From Microtetraspora glauca (GTDB taxonomy: Bacteria; Actinomycetota; Actinomycetes; Streptosporangiales; Streptosporangiaceae), in contig BBYL01000015.1 of NCBI GenBank assembly GCA_001570385.1, forward strand, positions 134,659 through 198,658: a stretch of 64,000 nucleotides of DNA, written 5' to 3'. A program made the position numbers and the translations under genes. Shown here piece after piece: positions 42,560-51,230 of the stretch (its first letter is position 1; the number at the start of each line of letters is the position of its first letter). The notes under the pieces are model-generated. The model worked only from the letters and a program-made list of their open reading frames with translations. It did not search any database and was not told the origin of the DNA.

Positions 42560-42693
42560 GGTGCTCCCCTCCTCCTGTGGCCTGTTCCGTCGCCGGAGAG
42601 CCTATCTTATGCCAACACCATTGACGTATGAAGCGGTGGTGACGTTGGATCGGGCGCACCAAGGCGTGTGCCTCGGAAAGGGGATGTTCTGTC

Positions 42694-43917
42694 ATGCGTG
42701 TTCTGCTTGTCGGTGCCGGTGGTGTGGGCACGGCGATCACCCGGATCGCGGCCCGCCGATCGTTCTTCGACCACATGGTCGTCGCCGACTACGACCTGTC
42801 CCGCGCCGAGGCGGCGGTCGCCGCGCTCGGGGAGGCGGGCAGCCGCTTCAGCGCCGGGCGGGTCGACGCGAGCGACGAGGCGGCAGTGGCGGCACTGCTG
42901 GAGGAGCACCGCTGCGACGTCCTGCTCAACGCCACCGACCCGCGCTTCGTGATGCCGCTGTTCCGGGCGGCGCTGAGCGTCGGCGCGCACTACCTGGACA
43001 TGGCGATGTCGCTGTCCCGGCCGCACCCGGAGCGTCCCCATGAGGTGTGCGGGGTCAAGCTCGGCGACGCCCAGTTCGAACTGGCCGCCGAGTGGGAGAA
43101 GGCGGGCAAGCTCGCGCTGGTCGGCATCGGTGTGGAGCCGGGGTTGTCGGATGTCTTCGCCCGTTACGCGGCCGACGAGCTCTTCGATCACATCGAGGAG
43201 ATCGGTATCCGCGACGGCGCCGACCTCACCGTTGAGGGATACGACTTCGCGCCCTCGTTCAACATCTGGACCACCATCGAGGAGTGCCTCAACCCGCCGG
43301 TCGTCTACGAGGCCGGCCGGGGCTGGTTCACCACCCCGCCCTTCAGCGAGCCGGAGGTGTTCGACTTTCCCGACGGCATCGGCCCGGTCGAGTGCGTCAA
43401 CGTCGAGCACGAGGAGGTGCTGCTCGTCCCCCGCTGGGTCGACGCCGAGCGGGTGACCTTCAAGTACGGGCTGGGCGGGGAGTTCATCCAGACGCTGCGA
43501 ACCCTGCGTCTGCTCGGCCTCGACCGCACCGAGCCGGTCCAGGTCCTCGGTGCGGACGGCACTCCCGTCATGGTCTCCCCGCGCGACGTGGTCGCGGCAT
43601 GCCTGCCCGACCCGGCGACCCTCGGGGAGCGCATGCGCGGCAGGACGTGCGCGGGCACCTGGGTCAAGGGCACCAGGAACGGCGGCCCGCGCGAGGTCTA
43701 CCTCTACCACGTGGTCGACAACGAGTGGTCCATGCGGGAGTACGGCTCCCAGGCCGTGGTGTGGCAGACCGCCGTCAACCCGGTGGTGGCCCTTGAGCTG
43801 ATAGCCGCGGGCGTCTGGTCCGGCGTCGGCGTCCTTGGCCCGGAAGCCCTTCCGCCCCGGCCCTTCCTCGACCTGCTGACCGCGTACGGCGCCCCGTGGG
43901 GCATGCGCGAACAGTGA
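42694..43917 (+). CDS. Saccharopine dehydrogenase family NAD(P)-dependent oxidoreductase
   Basis: A 407-residue enzyme. The Rossmann start RVLLVGAGGVGTAITRIAAR, ADYDLSRAEAAV and the segment CDVLLNATDPRFVMPLFRAA are diagnostic of the family. DMAMSLSRP, ALVGIGVEPGLSDVFARYAA and the long C-terminal part match Lys9/saccharopine-dehydrogenase-like proteins of actinobacteria. The group acts in lysine and polyamine metabolism (saccharopine or carboxynorspermidine type). Which imine it reduces or oxidises is not clear. It is divergent from a TetR gene that probably controls it. Confidence 0.85.
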   Translation: MRVLLVGAGGVGTAITRIAARRSFFDHMVVADYDLSRAEAAVAALGEAGSRFSAGRVDASDEAAVAALLEEHRCDVLLNATDPRFVMPLFRAALSVGAHYLDMAMSLSRPHPERPHEVCGVKLGDAQFELAAEWEKAGKLALVGIGVEPGLSDVFARYAADELFDHIEEIGIRDGADLTVEGYDFAPSFNIWTTIEECLNPPVVYEAGRGWFTTPPFSEPEVFDFPDGIGPVECVNVEHEEVLLVPRWVDAERVTFKYGLGGEFIQTLRTLRLLGLDRTEPVQVLGADGTPVMVSPRDVVAACLPDPATLGERMRGRTCAGTWVKGTRNGGPREVYLYHVVDNEWSMREYGSQAVVWQTAVNPVVALELIAAGVWSGVGVLGPEALPPRPFLDLLTAYGAPWGMREQ

Positions 43918-44081
43918 CCGTGAGCGTCGGTGCGGCGGCGAAGGTGGCCGCACGATGGCCCCGGTGTACGTGTGGACAGGTACGACGGCGGTCTCCACGC
44001 TGGTAGGGCATACCACCACCAAAGGCGCTATTCATCCGCAATGGCGGCGCGGCCGGACAGTCATCCGGTACGGTGCCGGCC

Positions 44082-46789
44082 ATGGGTGATCTCGCGCCGG
44101 GGCTCTACGAACGGCTCGTCACCGAAGGGCTGGCGCGTGACCTGGCCAGTCACGGAGATTTGGCCCAGCTGCGCCCGCTGGACCAGGTCGAGGCCGCTGA
44201 CGTGCTGACCGCCCACCTGGCCGCACTCACCCGCAGGGCGCTGCGCTCGCTGCGGGGCGACGACGCCGAACGGCTGGCCGGGCAGGTCGAGCTGGTCAAC
44301 CGGCTCACGGCGGTCCTCGGCGAGGTCATCCCCGACACATCCGATGACCTGGTGGCGACCTCCCGGGAACTGCTGCTGGCCGTGACGCGCAGCCGTACTC
44401 CCACGGGTGAACCGGTCTTCCCGCGGCGTCCGGAGACTCCGCTGGCGGCCAGCGCGCTCCTGGTCAACGGGCATGGCCAGCCCAGCGTCGGCCATGAGCT
44501 GAGACGGGAGTTGGCCTCCGCGGACCGGGTCGACCTGCTGTGCGCGTTCGTGCGCTGGCACGGCGTGCGGATTCTCGAGGAGGATCTGGCCGAGTTCGTC
44601 CGGCGGGGTGGGCGGCTCAGGGTCATCACCACCACCTACCGGGGTGCCACCGAACGCCGCGCCCTGGACCGGCTGGCCGAGCTGGGCGCCACCATCAAGA
44701 TCTCCTACGAGACCAGGACGACCCGGCTGCACGCCAAGGCGTGGTTGTTCCGCAGGGACAGCGGCTTCTCCACCGCCTACGTCGGTTCCTCCAACCTGTC
44801 CAAATCCGCATTGGTCGACGGGCTGGAGTGGAACGTCCGTCTGTCCGCCCTGGAGCAGCCACACCTGCTGGACACCTTCTCGGCCACCTTCGAGGAGTAC
44901 TGGGGCGATCCGGCCTTCGAGGACTACGACCCCGGCGCGGAGGCGGACCGCCGCCGCCTGGACCAGGCGCTGGAGCTGGAGAGCGCCGGGCCCCGCGAGC
45001 TCCCTCTGGCGATCGCGTCGCTGGACGTGCGGCCCTACGGTTACCAGGGCGAGGTTCTGGCCGGGCTGGCCTGCTCGGCCACCTCGAACCACGCGTCCTG
45101 CTCGGCCTGACCGCCACCCCGGAACGGGCCGACGGCCAGGACGTCAAACACTGGTTCGGCGGCAGGGTCGCGGTCGAGCTACGGCTGTGGGAGGCCATCG
45201 AACGGCAGTTGCTGGCGCCGTTCCAGTATTTCGGCGTGCACGACGGCGTGGATCTGTCGGCCGTACCGTGGAAGCGCGGACAGGGGTACGACCTGGCCCG
45301 CCTCAGCAACGTCTTCACCGGCAACGACGCCCGCGTCCGGCTGGTGCTGCGGACCCTGCACCGAAAGATCGGTGACGTCGGCCGGATGCGGGCGCTGGGC
45401 TTCTGCGTCAGCGTCGAACACGCCGAGTACATGGCCTCCCGCTTCACCGAGGCGGGTATCCCCTCTCTGGCCATCACCTCCCGGACCCCGCGCGCCGACC
45501 GGGAGGCCGGGCTCGCCGCGCTGCGGTCCCGTCAGGTCAACGTGGTGTTCGCCGTCGATCTGTTCAACGAGGGCGTCGACATCCCCGGCATCGACACCGT
45601 GCTGTTCCTGCGTCCCACCGACAGCGCCACCGTCTTCCTGCAGCAACTTGGCCGAGGGCTGCGACTGGACACCGGCAAGGCCTGCCTGACCGTTCTGGAC
45701 TTCATCGGCAACCAGCACCGTCAGTTCCGCTTCGACCGCCGCTACCGCGCGCTGACCGGCGCCGGCCGTACGGCGGTCGCCCGCGAGGTCGAGGCGGGCT
45801 TCCCCACACTGCCGCCCGGCTGCCATATCGATCTCGATCGCGAGGTCTCCCGGCTGGTGCTGAACAACATCCGCCAGACGCTGAACCTGCGCTGGCCCGA
45901 TCTGATCGCCGAACTCGCGGCGCTGCCCGAGCGGACCACCCTGGCCGGGTTCATCGAGGAGACCGGGTTGGAGCTGGAGGATCTCTACCGCCGCCGCCCC
46001 GGCTGGGCCGGGCTCCGCAGAGCCGCCGGCCGAGGCTCCGCGGCCGGTCCCCTCGACGTGAAGATCGGCAGCGCGTTCGGTCGCATGCTCCACATCGACG
46101 ACCCCGACCGGCTCTCCGTCCTCCGCCGCCCGCGCAGTGGTGGCACCGTACGCGAGCGGCGGCTGTTCGCCATGCTCGACGTCGCGCTCTGGGGCGGCAC
46201 CCAGCCCGCCTCCACCGCCGAAGCACGCCTGAGTGACCTGCTGGCCCATCCCGACCGGGTGAGTGAGTTGCTGGACCTCGCCGGCCTGCTGGCCGAGCGC
46301 AGACGTCGTGTGACGCACCCGCTGTCCGGAGACATTCCGCTGCACGTCCACGCCACGTACAGCAAGAACGAGGCTCTGGCCGCCTTCGGCGTGGACAAAC
46401 CCGCCCATATGCGTGAAGGCGTCAAGTGGGTGCCCGATGCGGGCGCGGACCTGTTCTTCGTCACCATCGACAAGTCCGCGGCCCACTACTTGCCCACGAC
46501 CATGTACCACGACCGGGCCATCACCCCGTCGTTGTTCCAGTGGGAGTCCCAGTCCACCTTGCGCCGCGGCAACCCCACGGCCCAGCGCTACCGATCCGGG
46601 CGATCAAGCGTCCACCTGTTCGTCAGGGAGCACAAGCGCGAGGAAGGTCTGGGCGCACCGCCCTACCTGTACGCCGGACCCATGATCTACGAACACTGCG
46701 AAGGCGACCGGCCGGTCCGGTTCCGGTGGCGCCTGGAACACCCGCTTCCGCCGGATGTCTTCCACTTCGCCAAGGTGACCGCGGGCTGA
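44082..46789 (+). pseudogene. PLD-nuclease/SF2-helicase gene with internal deletion
   Basis: The first frame (ATG 44082 to stop 45110) encodes a PLD-like nuclease region: RLHAKAWLFRR and AYVGSSNLSKSALVDG are the HxK and GSSN motifs. It reaches VRPYGYQGEVLAGL, the Q-motif region before helicase motif I. The sequence then jumps, one frame over, to LLGHLEPRVLLGLTATPERA (motif III). Walker A, motif Ia and the DExx motif II are absent, roughly 130-150 codons. Motifs IV-VI and a C-terminal DUF3427-like region (PTTMYHDRAITPSLFQWESQ, FVREHKREEG) continue to 46789. Intact homologues are about 1000 residues. The gene is dead as a helicase. Confidence 0.75.
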
Positions 46790-46960
46790 CGCGATCAGAG
46801 CTACGGGATTCGTCGGTGTCCGCTCGGCGGCGGGATCCTCGGTAGCCGTCCCCAGCTCATCGTGGGTGGGCGCGGCGGTCGCCGGCCTGAACCGGGGATG
46901 ACGATCCGTTTCGTTCTCGTGATTCCTGATCGTTATGTCACGCCGATATCTTCGCGATCC

Positions 46961-47257
46961 ATGCGCAAACCCCTCATCGCAGCGCTCACCGCCGCATCCC
47001 TCCTCTTCGTGACGGCTCCCGCCGCGTCGGCTACGTCCTCGACAGTCGCGACTGCGGCCTGGTGCGCGAAGAAGCAGAGCAACGGCAAGTACTACTACAA
47101 GCACGGCAAGCACTGGGACTGCGTGTTCCCCGGCGCGTACTGCGCGAGCTCCCAGCACGGCGCGTACGGATATTCGGCCCGGCACGAGGCCCACAGCAGG
47201 CGATACAAGTGCGTTCGCTACACGAGCTCCACCTGGCGCTGGAAGCCCGTCCCGTAG
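46961..47257 (+). CDS. Small secreted cysteine-containing protein
   Basis: A 98-residue protein with a signal peptide (MRKPLIAALTAASLLFVTAP, cleavage after AASA). The mature 75 residues are basic and rich in Tyr, His and Lys (KYYYKHGKHWDC, GYSARHEAHSRRYKC) with four Cys, enough for two disulfides. No family recognised. Small exported proteins of this make-up may bind cell-wall polymers or act on other cells, but nothing shows which. It stands alone between the dead helicase gene and the IclR locus. Confidence 0.6.
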   Translation: MRKPLIAALTAASLLFVTAPAASATSSTVATAAWCAKKQSNGKYYYKHGKHWDCVFPGAYCASSQHGAYGYSARHEAHSRRYKCVRYTSSTWRWKPVP

Positions 47258-47509
47258 CGAGTTCGACGAGGGGCGTCCTCGTCGCGGGTCCGAGCGGCGC
47301 GGTGCTGACCGGCGGCACTCTTCCGCGTGGTCACATAGGCGCCGCGTTTCCGGCCGGGGCGGTGGCCGCGCCGCCTTCACACGCGTGCGGCGGGTCTGTG
47401 ATCTGCCCTTTTATGGGAACTGATCACCTTTTTCGGGGTCGCGGCCGTCATCGGGATGTGACGAGAACGGCGAGCGGAGTCGAGACGGCCAAAAAGGCCG
47501 AGGGAGACG

Positions 47510-47744
47510 ATGAGCGCGACCCTGAATAGGGTGTTCCAATTTGTGGAAAAATGTTCCATCCTGGATGGCGTGTTCGGGGAGACGGCCTGGACGCGATTCC
47601 CGCGAGACCCTGTCCGCCCCGGCCGATCTGAAGACCGATCCTTCACGGGAGAAGGAGCGGGTGTCCCAGGAATCGTGGTGGGATTTCCTCGACACAAGGA
47701 TCGTCACCGACACGCCCGCGCCCGTGGGATTCTCCCGGGAATAG
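47510..47744 (+). pseudogene. Possible small gene with one frameshift, upstream of IclR gene
   Basis: ATG 47510 follows a good AGGGAG site and reads MSATLNRVFQFVEKCSILDG, then VFGETAWTRFPRDP. Coding character then continues in another frame as SAPADLKTDPSREKERVSQE and SWWDFLDTRIVTDTPAPVGF to a stop at 47744. Joined by a +1 shift near 47610 this is a plausible protein of about 78 residues. I know no family. It could be a broken gene, or two chance frames. Confidence 0.3.
47534..47558. promoter_or_regulatory. IclR-like triple half-site
   Basis: TTCCA-N5-TGGAA-N5-TTCCA: three 5-bp half-sites at even 10-bp spacing, forming two overlapping palindromes. TGGAAAAATGTTCCA resembles the known IclR consensus TGGAAATnATTTCCA. 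It lies 220 bp upstream of an IclR-family gene. It also falls inside the small frame at 47510, so it could be partly coding. Confidence 0.45.
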
Positions 47745-47778
47745 GGTGTGCCGCCGTTGTTAAGGGGCTGAGAAGCCG

Positions 47779-48579
47779 ATGGACACTGTCAAGCCGTTAC
47801 GCCGCCGTGCGGCGGAATCCTCCAGTCAGACGGTCGCGACCGTCGAACGCGCGGCGGACGTGCTCGTGCTCTTCGCCGATCCCGGGTCCGTCACGCTCGG
47901 TGTCACCGAGATCGCGGACAAACTCGGCATGTCCAAAGCCGCGGTTCACCGCGTACTGGCCTCGTTCCGGCTGCACGGGCTGATCGAGCTGGATGAGAAG
48001 ACCCGGCGTTACTCGCTCGGGCTGGCGGCCATGCGGCTGGGCCTGGCCTACCTCGGAAGGCTGGACGTGCGCAGGCTGGCGGCGCCGGAACTGGTCACAC
48101 TTTCCCGGACGTTGTCCGAGACCGCCACATTGTCTATTCGTACGGGAACGACGCGGGTCTATGTGGACCAGGTGACGCCAAGCCGGGAAGTGATCATGTC
48201 GATCTCTCTCGGCATCCCCTATCCCTTGCATGCCGGCGCCTCTTCCAAGGCGTTCCTCGCCTTTCTTTCTGATGAGGAAATCGACACGTATGTCAGAACC
48301 GTCCCGCTGGTCCGGCTGACCGAACGCACTCTGGTCCACGAGGATGTGCTGCGCAAGGAGATCGCGGCGATTCGCCGGCGCGGATACGCCAAATCGAGCG
48401 CCGAGCGTCAGCCGGGCTCGGCCTCGGTCGCCGCGCCGATCTTCGACCATCACGGCAGGCCGGCCGGTGTCATCAGCGTCTGCGGGCCGTTGGAACGATT
48501 CCGGGACGAGGCGGAACAGTGCGCCGAGGCCCTGCTCGAATCGACGAACCGGATCTCGGCCCAGATGGGCCACCTGTGA
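47779..48579 (+). CDS. IclR family transcriptional regulator
   Basis: A 266-residue regulator. The winged helix-turn-helix spans about 20-85 (VERAADVLVLFADPGSVTLG, then IADKLGMSKAAVHRVLASFR). The C-terminal GAF-like effector domain (about 100-260) has LHAGASSKAFLAFLSDEE and YAKSSAERQPGSASVAAPIF, the usual ligand-pocket segments. IclR proteins often control use of aromatic acids or glyoxylate; none of those genes is adjacent. An IclR-type palindromic site lies upstream, suggesting autoregulation. About 400 bp separate it from the heme oxygenase gene. Confidence 0.9.
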   Translation: MDTVKPLRRRAAESSSQTVATVERAADVLVLFADPGSVTLGVTEIADKLGMSKAAVHRVLASFRLHGLIELDEKTRRYSLGLAAMRLGLAYLGRLDVRRLAAPELVTLSRTLSETATLSIRTGTTRVYVDQVTPSREVIMSISLGIPYPLHAGASSKAFLAFLSDEEIDTYVRTVPLVRLTERTLVHEDVLRKEIAAIRRRGYAKSSAERQPGSASVAAPIFDHHGRPAGVISVCGPLERFRDEAEQCAEALLESTNRISAQMGHL

Positions 48580-48916
48580 ATCGGTCGGTCGTGTCATGAC
48601 GTGATGCGACCGCCTCATGAGAAAGGAGTTCCCGGCGCACCCGCGGAATTCAACGGGCGCCGATCGAACGGGGTTGTTCCCGTGTCCCTGCTGAGCACGG
48701 ATCACCTCGTTCACATGGCAGTCGCCGGGCGGGCAGGCGGAGCCGCGGTGTTCGCTTCCGGACACCGCGGGCCGCGGGCGAGCGCACAGAACGACCCGTG
48801 CCTTCTCCGACGGCTCGTCGTCGGCCGGATCTCCCGCCGCCGCCCCGACCACGGCTCCCGCCGCGTACCGCGCGAGGTCCCCGCTGAGCAGTTGACGACG
48901 AGGTGTCGTTAAACTC
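48580..48916. other. Intergenic region, no gene supported
   Basis: Between the IclR gene and the heme oxygenase promoter. A minus-strand frame with Ala-rich residues (LARYAAGAVVGAAAGDP) has no start site or family I recognise. No clear terminator seen. Confidence 0.35.
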
Positions 48917-48951
48917 TTGACCTCTCGGTCATCTTTCTGACACTCTGTCGT
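48917..48951 (+). promoter_or_regulatory. Promoter and operator of the heme oxygenase operon
   Basis: -35 TTGACC (48917-48922) and -10 GACACT (48939-48944), 16-bp spacer. TGACC-TCTC-GGTCA (48918-48931) is a dyad over the -35. GACACTCTGTCGT (48939-48951) overlaps the -10 and matches 11 of 13 bases of the element in the promoter of the second heme oxygenase. Confidence 0.55.
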
Positions 48952-48984
48952 GAAACGGCATCGCGACGCAATGGGAGTCCGGGT

Positions 48985-49641
48985 ATGACAGAGAGCGAGA
49001 CCTTCGCCGAGCGGCTCAAGAAGGCGACCTGGAGCGACCACGAGGAAGCGGAGAACACCGCGTATCTCGACGCGCTCATGAGCGGCCGCGTGTCCCGGGA
49101 GGGCTACGGCGAGATGGTGGCCCAGCACTATTTCGCGTACGTGGCGCTGGAGGAAGCGGGACGAGCCCTCACCGGCGACCCGGTCGCCGGGCCGTTCGTC
49201 AGCCCGGAACTGGAGCGCGTCCCCTCCCTGGAGGCCGACCTTGAGGAGCTCTACGGGAAGGACTGGCGTGACAGGATCACCCCGTCCAAGTCGACGTCGA
49301 CCTACGTCGCCCGGATCAACCAGATCGCCGACTGGCCCGGTGGCTTCATCGCCCACCACTACACCCGCTATCTCGGCGACCTGTCCGGCGGTCAGGTGAT
49401 TCGCAAGGTCGCGGAGCGCACGTACGGGTTCGACGGCTCCGCGGGAGCCAGGTTCTACGACTTCACCGGCATCCCCGATCTCAAGGCGTTCAAGGAAAGC
49501 TACCGGGACCGGCTCAACGCGCTGGACCTGGACGAGGTGCAGGCCAGGAGGGTCATCGCCGAGACCGTGCTCGCCTACCAGCTCAACACCGAGGTCCTCG
49601 TCGAGATCGGCAAGCGGCTGCCCGACTACCTGGTGGCATGA
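48985..49641 (+). CDS. hmuO: Heme oxygenase (biliverdin-producing)
   Basis: A 218-residue heme oxygenase of HmuO/HO-1 type. The proximal heme ligand is His19 in KKATWSDHEEAENTAYL. The distal helix carries the canonical RYLGDLSGGQVIRKVAERTY. HYFAYVALEEAGRAL and GARFYDFTGIPDLKAFKESY are further signatures. It opens heme to biliverdin, CO and Fe2+, needing O2 and seven electrons. The next two overlapping genes encode a flavin/iron-sulfur protein and a ferredoxin that could deliver those electrons. Released iron is the usual purpose in actinobacteria. The name follows HmuO by similarity. Confidence 0.92.
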   Translation: MTESETFAERLKKATWSDHEEAENTAYLDALMSGRVSREGYGEMVAQHYFAYVALEEAGRALTGDPVAGPFVSPELERVPSLEADLEELYGKDWRDRITPSKSTSTYVARINQIADWPGGFIAHHYTRYLGDLSGGQVIRKVAERTYGFDGSAGARFYDFTGIPDLKAFKESYRDRLNALDLDEVQARRVIAETVLAYQLNTEVLVEIGKRLPDYLVA

Positions 49642-50885
49642 GTTCTCCTCTGCGGGTCGGCCCGCTCCGGAACGCGCGGCTGCTCGATGCGGAGCCGGAC
49701 GGGACACCGGGCCCGGCGGACCTCTCCGGGCCGGAGATCATCGAGATCGCCGAGGCGGCGGGGATCCGGGGGCGTGGCGGGGCGGGTTTCCCCCTGGCGG
49801 TCAAGCTCCGCTCGGTCGCCTCGGCCCCGGGTCCCGTCCGCTACGTGATCGCCAACGGGGAGGAGGGCGAGCCCGCCTCCGTCAAGGACCGCTTCCTGCT
49901 CCGTGAACGCCCGGATCTCGTGCTCCGCGGGCTGGAGCTGGCCGCCCGGGCCGTGAGCGCCGATCGTGCCTACGTGTACGTCAGCGATCCGTCCGCCGCC
50001 CGCCGCCTCGCGGCGAAGCGCGGCGATACCCCCGCCGACATCCCCGTGGACATCCCCATCGGCGTCGTGGCGGTGGCGCCCGGATATGTGGCGGGTGAGG
50101 AGACCGCGGTCGTCAGGGCGGTCGACGGCGGACCCGCCCTCCCGACCGTGAAACCTCCCCGTCCCTGGCAGGAGGGGGTGTGCGGAGCGCCCACCCTGGT
50201 GAGCAACGTCGAAACGCTCGCCCAGCTCGCCCTCGCCGTCCGGCTCGGTCCGGAGGCGTACCGCGGGATGGGCACCCCGGAGTCCACCGGCACGTTCCTC
50301 GCGACGCTGTCGGGCGCGGGCCGGGCACCCGGTCTGTACGAGGTCCCGTACGGCATCCCGCTGCGCGAACTGGTGACCGCCCACATGGGGACGGCCGCCG
50401 GGGTGACCGGACTGCTGGCCGGGGGCTTCGCGGGAGGACTGCTGCCCGCCTCGGCCCTCGACCTCCCGCTCACCCACGCCGCCTTGGCGCGGGCGGGCAG
50501 CACGCTGGGCTGCGGCGCGTTCGTCCTGCTCGCCGGGGACTGCCCGGTCGGTGTGGCCGCCGAGGTGGCGGCCTTCTTCGATCGGGAGAACGCCCGGCAG
50601 TGCGGGCCGTGCGTCACGGGCACGTCCGGAGTGGCGGGGGTCCTCGCCAGGCTGACCGTACGCTCCGCGACGGTGGAGGACGTGGCACGGCTGGAGCGGT
50701 GGGGCGCGGCGCTGGCCGGACGGGGCAACTGCGCGACGCCCGACGCCGTGACGGCCCTGGTCGGCTCGCTCTTCCGGCATCACCGCGATCTCGTCGACGC
50801 TCATGTCGGTACGGAGTGCGAGCGGTGCGCCGCCACCGATGTCACCGCGGACACAAGGTTCCGCGTCTCTTGGGAGGGATCATGA
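49638..50885 (+). CDS. NuoF-like FMN/Fe-S flavoprotein
   Basis: A 415-residue soluble homologue of the NADH-binding subunit of complex I; its ATG overlaps the heme oxygenase stop. GIRGRGGAGFPLAVKLRSVA and VIANGEEGEPASVKDRFLLR form the FMN/NADH sites; GVCGAPTLVSNVETLAQLAL and an SLBB-type segment (GLYEVPYGIPLRELVTAHMG) follow. The C-terminal cluster region reads ENARQCGPCVTG and GRGNCATPDAV: three Cys where NuoF has four, with Ala at the first position, so the [4Fe-4S] site is altered. No other complex I genes are near. It probably passes electrons from NAD(P)H to the adjacent ferredoxin. Confidence 0.85.
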   Translation: MSSPLRVGPLRNARLLDAEPDGTPGPADLSGPEIIEIAEAAGIRGRGGAGFPLAVKLRSVASAPGPVRYVIANGEEGEPASVKDRFLLRERPDLVLRGLELAARAVSADRAYVYVSDPSAARRLAAKRGDTPADIPVDIPIGVVAVAPGYVAGEETAVVRAVDGGPALPTVKPPRPWQEGVCGAPTLVSNVETLAQLALAVRLGPEAYRGMGTPESTGTFLATLSGAGRAPGLYEVPYGIPLRELVTAHMGTAAGVTGLLAGGFAGGLLPASALDLPLTHAALARAGSTLGCGAFVLLAGDCPVGVAAEVAAFFDRENARQCGPCVTGTSGVAGVLARLTVRSATVEDVARLERWGAALAGRGNCATPDAVTALVGSLFRHHRDLVDAHVGTECERCAATDVTADTRFRVSWEGS

Positions 50886-51070
50886 AGGTCGTCATCGACG
50901 CAGCCGTGTGCGACGGCAAGGGGTACTGCAAGCGGTTCGCCCCCGAGGTGTTCGCGCTGGACGAATGGGGCTACGGCGAGGTCCTGGTGGACGAGGTCCC
51001 GCCGGAGTACGAGGCCAACGCGCGGGCGGCCCTCGAAGCGTGTCCGCTGCAGGCCATCAAGGCGGTGTGA
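50882..51070 (+). CDS. Small 3Fe-4S ferredoxin
   Basis: A 62-residue ferredoxin whose ATG overlaps the previous stop. VCDGKGYCKRFAPEVFALD gives Cys-x5-Cys, and EACPLQAIK the last Cys before Pro: three ligands, as in the [3Fe-4S] ferredoxins that serve actinobacterial cytochromes P450. No P450 is present. Translational coupling to a flavoprotein and a heme oxygenase makes it a probable electron donor to heme oxygenase. A strong hairpin follows. Confidence 0.88.
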   Translation: MKVVIDAAVCDGKGYCKRFAPEVFALDEWGYGEVLVDEVPPEYEANARAALEACPLQAIKAV

Positions 51071-51176
51071 CAGGGGCCGGCCGGGCGGCAGTCGGGGCGC
51101 GGCCGCCCCCGGCCGAGCGCTGCCGGGGCGGGGCGACGCCAAGCCGGCACGGTCCCGCAGTGGCCGGACCCGTGAA

Positions 51177-51205
51177 GAGGCCACCCTCATCGTGAGGGTG
51201 GCCTC
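51177..51205. terminator. Bidirectional terminator, perfect 13-bp hairpin
   Basis: GAGGCCACCCTCA-TCG-TGAGGGTGGCCTC lies between the ferredoxin gene and the convergent second heme oxygenase gene. Perfect symmetry suits termination from both sides; there is no long T run, as usual in high-GC genomes. Confidence 0.8.
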
Positions 51206-51230
51206 CGCATGTCCGCGTGATCGTCTCGTG

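Noticed and set aside
44082..46789. Programmed frameshift in the helicase gene
   Set aside because: The join also lacks helicase motifs I and II, so sequence is missing, not just shifted.
47797..49707. 636-codon minus-strand frame over the IclR and heme oxygenase genes
   Set aside because: It crosses two clearly recognisable plus-strand genes and an intergenic region; composition is that of an antisense shadow.
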